A stretch of 13,266 nt of DNA, taken from positions 1-13,266 of the forward strand of contig CALPPJ020000012.1 in NCBI GenBank assembly GCA_943325425.2, read 5' to 3'. Source of the DNA: Bifidobacterium breve. Its GTDB lineage: Bacteria; Actinomycetota; Acidimicrobiia; Acidimicrobiales; Ilumatobacteraceae. The notes under the pieces are model-generated. The model saw only the letters and a list, made by a program, of their open reading frames with translations, did no database searches and was not told where the DNA came from. This document shows, one piece after another, positions 7,811-12,501 of this stretch. The position numbers and the translations under genes were made by a program. Every line of letters begins with the position of its first letter. Position 1 is the first letter of the stretch.

Positions 7811-7883
7811 TGGTCGAGACCGGCGTCGATCCGGTGACCTTCCGCTTTTCAGGCGGACGCTCTGCCGACTGAGCTACTCGACC
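7811..7883 (-). tRNA. tRNA-Phe (GAA)
   Basis: A 73-nt cloverleaf. The acceptor stem is GGTCGAG/CTCGACC with discriminator A. The D arm is GCTC/GAGC. The anticodon stem is TCCGC/GCGGA with loop CTGAAAA, so the anticodon is GAA. The T stem is ACCGG/CCGGT. The T loop reads ATCGACG, so position 54 is A instead of the usual T. CCA is not encoded; CTT follows the discriminator base, and the acyltransferase ATG begins 4 nt after it. Confidence 0.96.
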
Positions 7884-7890
7884 GTGTGCT

Positions 7891-7906
7891 TGTGGGTTTC
7901 CCCACA
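7891..7906 (-). other. GAAA-tetraloop hairpin between tRNA-Asp and tRNA-Phe
   Basis: On the minus strand the sequence is TGTGGG-GAAA-CCCACA, a 6-bp stem closed by a GNRA tetraloop, starting 5 nt after the CCA of tRNA-Asp. No T-run follows, so it is more likely a processing or spacing element in a polycistronic tRNA precursor than a terminator. Confidence 0.5.
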
Positions 7907-7911
7907 TGCAC

Positions 7912-7988
7912 TGGCGGTCCCGACGGGACTCGAACCCGCGACCTCCGGCTTGACAGGCCGGCGTGAACTCCAACTTCACCACGAGACC
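7912..7988 (-). tRNA. tRNA-Asp (GTC)
   Basis: A 77-nt cloverleaf including an encoded CCA. The acceptor stem is GGTCTCG/CGGGACC with one T-G wobble, and the discriminator is G as expected for Asp. The anticodon stem is CCGGC/GCCGG with loop CTGTCAA, so the anticodon is GTC. The T arm is GCGGG-TTCGAGT-CCCGT. It lies 28 bp upstream of tRNA-Phe in the direction of transcription. Confidence 0.97.
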
Positions 7989-8065
7989 AAAACATTTGCT
8001 TTGGTTATTGCAATTTCGGCTATGTATTAAATGTGTTCGCTAGATGTATTACGTACTAGATGTCG

Positions 8066-8080
8066 GACCGCAAAACGGTC
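8066..8080 (-). other. Hairpin abutting the 3' end of tRNA-Glu
   Basis: On the minus strand GACCG-TTTTG-CGGTC begins directly after the encoded CCA of tRNA-Glu. The stem is 5 bp with a 5-nt loop. No T-run follows, so termination is doubtful; a role in 3' processing is possible. Confidence 0.4.
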
Positions 8081-8156
8081 TGGCACCCCCAACGGGATTC
8101 GAACCCGTGCCGCCACCTTGAAAGGGTGGTGTCCTAGGCCACTAGACGATGGGGGC
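8081..8156 (-). tRNA. tRNA-Glu (TTC)
   Basis: A 76-nt cloverleaf including an encoded CCA. The acceptor stem is GCCCCCA/TGGGGGT, with a G1-U72 wobble at the terminal pair and discriminator G. The anticodon stem is CCACC/GGTGG with loop CTTTCAA, so the anticodon is TTC. The T arm is ACGGG-TTCGAAT-CCCGT. It is first in the Glu-Asp-Phe order, a known actinobacterial arrangement. A TAGAGT box on the minus strand at 8187-8192 could be its -10 element, but this is weak. Confidence 0.97.
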
Positions 8157-8214
8157 TTGGGCACTCGTCTCGATGAGAGCGTGGCAACTCTAACAGGACT
8201 GCCTGCGGTCTCCA

Positions 8215-8242
8215 CCCGAAGATTGGCCGGTCATCTTTCGGG
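8215..8242 (-). terminator. Terminator-like hairpin after DUF2017
   Basis: On the minus strand, 8 nt after the DUF2017 stop, CCCGAAAGAT pairs with ATCTTCGGG (9 bp with one bulged A) around a 9-nt loop. There is no downstream T-run, which is common for actinobacterial terminators. It also separates the clpS operon from the tRNA cluster. Confidence 0.5.
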
Positions 8243-8250
8243 CCCTCGAT

Positions 8251-8742
8251 TCAGGTGGCACCGTGGTTTTGAGAAATTGCAGTGATGGCACCATCAAGGA
8301 GCCACGACAAGAAGTTGTACAGAGCGAGTTCATCGTGACGCGGGTCGTCTGCATCGAGATAATCGTCGATTTCACCGACAGCGAGAAGGGTGCCCAGAAC
8401 GAGCCGAACACTGTTGAGAGCCGCACAAAAAGCGTCTAACTGGGCGAAAGTGACAGTTTTCAGCTGTTCATCGGCCAAGAATGCATCGACCGTGGCGATT
8501 GAACTCAGTCGGCTAGCGACCAATTCGTCGCGCATCAGCCGCTGATATTCAGTTTCGGCTTCGTCATTGTTGAAATATGCCGGGGGGAAAAGCCGGGCCA
8601 ACTTCGGGTCACCGATTGGTGCTGACGTGAGTAACTCTCCAACCTCGCCCAACAATCGACGCAACAAATCGCGCTCATCGGACCCGAGATTGACGACGAT
8701 TCCTTTTTTGGTGGCGGCGAATGGTGGTTTGACGCGGGCCAT
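8251..8742 (-). CDS. DUF2017 family protein encoded with ClpS
   Basis: A 163-residue, acidic, mostly helical cytosolic protein of the actinobacterial DUF2017 family, regularly found beside clpS; its function is not established, and the pairing suggests a link to ClpS/ClpCP proteolysis. Residues 1-25 (MARVKPPFAATKKGIVVNL) resemble the family opening. The rest is helical, with SDERDLLRRLLGEVGELL, a PPAYFNNDEAETEYQRLM block, the LDAFCAALNSVRLVLGT helix, and a C-terminal ALYNFLSWLLDGAI helix. The open frame continues upstream to 8919, but those residues overlap clpS and are not family-like. The ATG at 8742 sits 1 nt after the clpS stop (TGATATG on the minus strand), which indicates translational coupling. 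Recognition rests on context and sequence style rather than on a search. Confidence 0.85.
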   Translation of the reverse strand: MARVKPPFAATKKGIVVNLGSDERDLLRRLLGEVGELLTSAPIGDPKLARLFPPAYFNNDEAETEYQRLMRDELVASRLSSIATVDAFLADEQLKTVTFAQLDAFCAALNSVRLVLGTLLAVGEIDDYLDADDPRHDELALYNFLSWLLDGAITAISQNHGAT

Positions 8743-8743
8743 A

Positions 8744-9094
8744 TCAGGCCCCGTCCTGTTGCATCGTGGCCCACAAACCATGCTCGTGAAGTCGGTAGAC
8801 GTCCATTTCGGCCTTTTCTTTCGAACCGCTCGAAACGACGGCTTTGCCCTTTTCGTGGACATCAAGCATGAGTTCGGTGGCCTTTTCGAGGCTGTAGCCA
8901 AATAATTTTTGGAACACAAAAGTGACGTAACTCATCAGATTGATGGGGTCGTTCCACACCAAAACAACCCACGGATGTTCAAGAGATATTGACTCTTCGA
9001 CCGCTGGCCGCTCAATTGTGGCGGGTGCCGCGGCGACGAGAGTCACGCCTGGTGTGTTCACTCCTTCATTGTCTCGGTTGGCTGAGGTATTCAC
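8744..9094 (-). CDS. clpS: ATP-dependent Clp protease adaptor ClpS
   Basis: The N-end rule adaptor that hands proteins with bulky N-terminal residues to the Clp ATPase (ClpC in actinobacteria). It has 116 residues: a variable tail (1-38), then the ClpS core. The core contains WVVLVWNDPINLMSYV (42-57) and a LMLDVHEKGKAVV block (76-87). Asn48, Asp49, Met54 and His80 keep the spacing of E. coli Asn34, Asp35, Met40 and His66, which form the N-degron pocket, so the adaptor should be functional. The start is uncertain: GTG at 9094 is the furthest in frame, and another GTG at 9061 would only shorten the variable tail. It is followed 1 nt later by DUF2017 and is divergent from ctaB across about 21 bp. 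Confidence 0.94.
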   Translation of the reverse strand: MNTSANRDNEGVNTPGVTLVAAAPATIERPAVEESISLEHPWVVLVWNDPINLMSYVTFVFQKLFGYSLEKATELMLDVHEKGKAVVSSGSKEKAEMDVYRLHEHGLWATMQQDGA

Positions 9095-9107
9095 ACCCCC
9101 ATACGAT
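9078..9107 (+). promoter_or_regulatory. Probable leaderless promoter of ctaB
   Basis: TACGAT at 9102-9107 is a good -10 box ending 8 nt before the ATG at 9116. TTGGCT at 9078-9083 is a possible -35 box with an 18-bp spacer. The -35 would lie inside the clpS coding start, so expression of the divergent pair may interfere. No Shine-Dalgarno sequence precedes ctaB. Confidence 0.5.
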
Positions 9108-9115
9108 CAAGATTG

Positions 9116-10066
9116 ATGTCTGTTGGTTCTCGCCCCTTGGTTCCGTCTCGCCTGTCTCCTGGTGGAGTCGCCGCACACGGTGCCCGTAAAGAACCTAAGT
9201 CGGTTTTTGGTGGCTACGTCGTCCTCATGAAGTTGCGGGTCGTTGAGTTGTTGCTCATCACGACCGTTCCAACCATGGTTTTGGCTGAACAGGGCTGGCC
9301 CAATTGGGGTCTCGTCGCCATCACTCTGATTGGCGGAACTTTGGCCGCGGGTGGGGCCAATGCCATCAACATGGTGATCGACCGCGACATTGATGCTCTC
9401 ATGGATCGCACGAAAACCCGTCCGCTCGTGACAGGTCTGATCACGCCTCGGGCCGCCATGATCTTTGCGTTAGCCCTCGAAGCAGTCGCTTTTGCCATCT
9501 TGTGGGCCGGAGCCAACCTGCTGGCCGCCTGCTTGGCGCTGTCGGCAACCTTGTTCTACGTCTTCGTTTACTCGTTGTGGCTCAAGCGCACGAGCCGTCA
9601 AAACATCGTGATCGGTGGCGCTGCCGGAGCGGTCCCAGTCTTAGTGGGCTGGGCGGCGGTACAAAACTCTCTGGCCTGGGAGCCGTTTATCCTGTTCATT
9701 GCCATATTTTTGTGGACTCCACCCCATTTTTGGGCCTTAGCGATCCGTCACGCCGACGAGTACAAAGCGGCCGGAGTGCCCATGATGCCGTCCGTCGCGA
9801 CCATGAAGCAGACAGTCCGCCAAATGTTCGTGTACACCGTACTTTTGACAGCAACGACCCTTGTTTTGGGTCCAGTTGCCAATCTTGGGCTGACGTACAT
9901 GATTTCAGCAGTGGTTTTAGGGCTCGGATTCATTGCAAGCACCGTTGATTTGGGTCGCAACCCATCGGCCAGCCGCGCCATGCGGGTTTTTGGCTTCTCC
10001 ATCACCTATGTGACGGTGCTGTTCACGGCGATGGCAGTCGACGTGTTCATCAAATACGGAATCTGA
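9116..10066 (+). CDS. ctaB: Protoheme IX farnesyltransferase (heme O synthase)
   Basis: Adds a farnesyl group to heme b, giving heme O, the precursor of heme A for aa3-type cytochrome oxidases; an integral membrane UbiA-family prenyltransferase. With the ATG at 9116 it has 316 residues and about nine membrane segments, after a 30-residue N-terminal tail. The first aspartate-rich motif is N85-MVI-D89-RDI-D93, inside GGANAINMVIDRDIDALMDRT, followed by KTRPLVTG. The second cytosolic motif region is TPPHFWALAIRHADEYKAAGVPMMP (201-225). A TTG one codon earlier (9113) is possible, but the ATG fits the leaderless spacing from TACGAT. It is divergent from clpS and precedes the oxidase-like genes by 203 bp, with a terminator-like hairpin between, so it is probably its own unit serving a genuine oxidase encoded elsewhere. 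Confidence 0.96.
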   Translation: MSVGSRPLVPSRLSPGGVAAHGARKEPKSVFGGYVVLMKLRVVELLLITTVPTMVLAEQGWPNWGLVAITLIGGTLAAGGANAINMVIDRDIDALMDRTKTRPLVTGLITPRAAMIFALALEAVAFAILWAGANLLAACLALSATLFYVFVYSLWLKRTSRQNIVIGGAAGAVPVLVGWAAVQNSLAWEPFILFIAIFLWTPPHFWALAIRHADEYKAAGVPMMPSVATMKQTVRQMFVYTVLLTATTLVLGPVANLGLTYMISAVVLGLGFIASTVDLGRNPSASRAMRVFGFSITYVTVLFTAMAVDVFIKYGI

Positions 10067-10081
10067 CCCGATTCAGCGACT

Positions 10082-10115
10082 GAGCCGAACCCTGGGCCGA
10101 CCCCAGACATGGCTC
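10082..10115 (+). terminator. Terminator-like two-part hairpin after ctaB
   Basis: An outer stem GAGCC (10082-10086)/GGCTC (10111-10115) encloses an inner stem CTGGG (10092-10096)/CCCAG (10102-10106) with a 5-nt loop. It starts 16 nt after the ctaB stop. There is no T-run, so a factor-independent role is plausible but unproven. The rest of the 203-bp gap to 10269 shows a GAGGAG/CTCCTC inverted repeat (10223-10241) and no clear promoter. Confidence 0.4.
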
Positions 10116-10269
10116 TCGTCAACCACATCTGTCGGAATTCACGAACGAACTTGGTCAGGGATTTCGGTTCTCGCAGGTTGAAGTGGGTAATGTCGTTAGT
10201 TGGAAATAGTTTTGAGACCCCCGAGGAGCCCCGAACTCCTCTCGTTGCGCGTGAAGCGAGCCATCTCGA

Positions 10270-11889
10270 ATGACATCAATTGAAACCCATCTACCTACTG
10301 ATGTGTCTGCATCAAATTCAGCCATTGCGACATGGCTGACTTCTGCTGACCACAAAAAAGTTGGACGCCTCTTCATCGGCTCAGGACTTGTCGGTCTTGT
10401 GGCCGGACTTGTGCTTGCGATTCTGGTGACCTTCGAGCGCATCAACGCCGATAGTTATCAGATTCTGAGTGTCGATTCAGTTCCACAAGTGTTAGCCGCA
10501 GTTCGTTTGTTGCTCACCTTTGGTGCGGTTGTGCCATTGCTACTTGGCTTATCAATCGCTGTGGTGCCGTTGCAGTTGGGTGCACGTTCAAATGCGTTCC
10601 CGCGCTTAGCAGCGTCGGGCTTCTGGATGTGGCTGACTGGGCTTGGTCTTGCAGTGGCGTCAATCATTGGCAACGGCGGACCCAACGGTGGTGACTCTGA
10701 TCTCGTTGATTTGTACCTTGCTGGTTCCATTGTTCTTGGACTTGGTGTGTTGATGGCAGCGACATCGATCGCAGTCAGTGTGCTCACAACTCGAGCACCA
10801 GGTATGGGCATCTTGCGGGCACCACTTTTCACATGGTCATCACTCGTTGGTTCATTGGCTGTGATTCTCACGATGCCAGTTTTGATTGGTACGACTGTTT
10901 ACGTATACGTCGATCATCGTTACGCCCGTGCTGGTTTCGGTGGCAACACCGGAGTCAACCAGTGGGTCGGTTGGGCATTGTCACAACCGTTTAGCTACCT
11001 TTTGGCGATTCCGGCTCTCGGCATCGTGCTTGATGTAGTGCCGACGATCGGACGCACTCGCTTGGCGCAACGTTCGGCTGCGTTCGGTGCAATTGGTGTG
11101 GTTGCAGTATCAGCGCTTGCTGTAGTAACTCAGACCAGTATCACTCTTCCTTGGGAAGGCGAGAAATTCTTTGATAACGCCGGCACCAAAATCGCCGACC
11201 TACTTCCGTTCTTGTTGCTGAACGTAGTCCCCATTCTCGGATTGCTCGGAGTTCTTGGTTTGGCGCTCTTGACACTCAAGTCGGCCAAGCCATCAATTAG
11301 TGCTCCGTTGACTTTTGTCTTGATCGGTCTTCTCGGAATTCTTCTTGGTGCTGCAGCACATATCGTTGGGCTCGTCGAAGATGCTGGTTTGATTGGCTCG
11401 GTCTACGAAGCCGGCGTTTATGTGCCGATTACCTTTGGCGCGATTGCCATTGCCTTCGGCGGTATTTGTTTCTGGGGACCCAAGTTGTGGGGACGTTCAA
11501 TCTCTGACAAGGCCGCAACTCCATTGGCGTTGTTGGCATTGCTTGCCATTGGTCTTGATTCAATTCCCTACTTTGTCGCTGGATTTGCTGATCAGCCTGC
11601 CAGCTTGGTGAATGGCTTTTCGTACAGCGGTCCACAAGATTTATGGAACGCGTTGACGTGTGCAGGATTCGTCGTCATGTTGTTGGCTTCGATTGCATTC
11701 ATCGGATTGGCGTTAAAGAGTTTCACAAGTGGCGCAGTTGCCGGTAACGATCCGTGGGATGGTTCAACTCTTGAATGGGCGACATCGTCACCACCACCCG
11801 AAAACAATTTTGCTGGAGTCATCGTCGTAAATTCGGCAACTCCGTTGGCCGACACCAAGTCCGCTTCATCAACAGGGAAGGTTGCCTGA
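10270..11889 (+). CDS. Cytochrome c oxidase subunit I homologue lacking all heme and copper ligands
   Basis: A 539-residue membrane protein with about 12 helices, collinear with CtaD: TWLTSADHKKVGRLF (21-35), VVPLQLGA...AFPRLAASGFW (98-119), WALSQPFSYLLAIPALGIVLDVVPT (235-259) and FWGPKLWGR (401-409). The catalytic residues are absent. The heme a His of helix II aligns with Val78. The CuB motif GHPEVY reads SQPFSY, so His is Gln239 and Glu is Phe241, while Tyr243 remains. There is no His at all between 217 and 363, so the helix VII His pair is gone. The helix X HFH region (about 376-388) has none either. The only His are 7, 28, 216 and 364. The D-channel entry Asp and Asn align with Ser107 and Ala114. 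It cannot be a conventional oxygen reductase. The frame is intact and overlaps the next gene by 1 nt. Its role is unknown; I infer a structural or regulatory membrane complex. Confidence 0.85.
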   Translation: MTSIETHLPTDVSASNSAIATWLTSADHKKVGRLFIGSGLVGLVAGLVLAILVTFERINADSYQILSVDSVPQVLAAVRLLLTFGAVVPLLLGLSIAVVPLQLGARSNAFPRLAASGFWMWLTGLGLAVASIIGNGGPNGGDSDLVDLYLAGSIVLGLGVLMAATSIAVSVLTTRAPGMGILRAPLFTWSSLVGSLAVILTMPVLIGTTVYVYVDHRYARAGFGGNTGVNQWVGWALSQPFSYLLAIPALGIVLDVVPTIGRTRLAQRSAAFGAIGVVAVSALAVVTQTSITLPWEGEKFFDNAGTKIADLLPFLLLNVVPILGLLGVLGLALLTLKSAKPSISAPLTFVLIGLLGILLGAAAHIVGLVEDAGLIGSVYEAGVYVPITFGAIAIAFGGICFWGPKLWGRSISDKAATPLALLALLAIGLDSIPYFVAGFADQPASLVNGFSYSGPQDLWNALTCAGFVVMLLASIAFIGLALKSFTSGAVAGNDPWDGSTLEWATSSPPPENNFAGVIVVNSATPLADTKSASSTGKVA

Positions 11890-12488
11890 TGCTTGCACTA
11901 CCCCCCGCCTCGCAACCCGCACCGCGTCGCCAAGTATTTGTTGGCACTGCGGTGGCAGGTGCCGCTGGCCTCATGCTCGTCGGCGGAATGATGGCTACTT
12001 GGCTGAAGTTCCGCGCCGATGCACCAGTGCGTGAATCCATGAAGCGTGGATTCATCAAAGACTGGATGCCCGAAAAGATCGTTGTTCCAGAAGTCGCTGC
12101 AAACATCATGTTGCTCGGACTTCTTGTTGTTTGTGTCATGGCTCAGTGGGCTGTGTATTCAGCCAAGCGCAATGACCGCACGCATACGGGTCTGGCCCTC
12201 GGAGTCACCGCGCTCATGGCTCTAGCGGTCATTAACGCTCAGATCTTCATCTGGACACAGATGGGCGTCGGAGCAAAAGACGGAGCCTTCCATTCAATGT
12301 TCTATGCCTCAACCGGTGCGATGACTGCGTTGTTGTTCTCAGGTTTGGTGTTCACTGCAGTTGCCGCGTTCAGGTATCTCGGTGGTCGCACCAAAGAAGT
12401 CGAACTCGTTTCGGCCCATGCTCTTTATTGGTACTTCCTCGCTGCAGCGTTCTGTGCAGTGTGGTTCGTCATCTACGTGCAGAAGTGA
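11889..12488 (+). CDS. Cytochrome c oxidase subunit III homologue with signature residues lost
   Basis: A 199-residue membrane protein with five predicted helices (about 16-38, 66-88, 101-122, 137-160, 174-196), the size of actinobacterial CtaE. Helix-level matches are FYASTGAMTALLFSG (138-152), against the family's FYxxTGFHGLHVxxG, and ALYWYFLAAAF (178-188), against ALYWHFVDxxW. The family His and Asp are replaced: Met145, Leu148, Tyr182 and Ala185. The first helix carries no acidic residue; the first Glu is residue 49. The loss parallels that in the subunit I homologue. The ATG at 11889 overlaps the upstream stop (TGATG) and has GGGAAGG at 11875-11881; a longer frame from 11775 overlaps the upstream gene heavily and is rejected. 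Translational coupling suggests the two proteins form one complex. Confidence 0.82.
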   Translation: MLALPPASQPAPRRQVFVGTAVAGAAGLMLVGGMMATWLKFRADAPVRESMKRGFIKDWMPEKIVVPEVAANIMLLGLLVVCVMAQWAVYSAKRNDRTHTGLALGVTALMALAVINAQIFIWTQMGVGAKDGAFHSMFYASTGAMTALLFSGLVFTAVAAFRYLGGRTKEVELVSAHALYWYFLAAAFCAVWFVIYVQK

Positions 12489-12501
12489 CGAGGCAGCACT
12501 C

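Noticed and set aside
7725..7982. 85-residue minus-strand frame across tRNA-Asp and tRNA-Phe
   Set aside because: It is tRNA sequence read as codons; the cloverleaves explain the region fully.
8031..8285. 84-residue plus-strand frame across tRNA-Glu
   Set aside because: It is antisense to tRNA-Glu (the typical NGIRTRAATLK artefact).
8743..8919. N-terminal extension of DUF2017 to 8919
   Set aside because: It overlaps clpS almost to its middle, and the residues are a Lys/Arg/Ser-rich shadow of clpS.
9502..9948. 148-residue plus-strand frame inside ctaB
   Set aside because: It is an out-of-frame shadow, rich in Arg, Ser and Pro, of a well-supported membrane protein.
11775..11888. Longer start for the subunit III homologue
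   Set aside because: It overlaps the subunit I homologue by more than 100 bp; ATG 11889 has a good ribosome site and the TGATG junction.
10270..11889. Frameshift or sequencing error as the cause of the missing histidines
   Set aside because: Recognisable motifs before, between and after every lost site stay in one frame, and the losses are spread over four helices.
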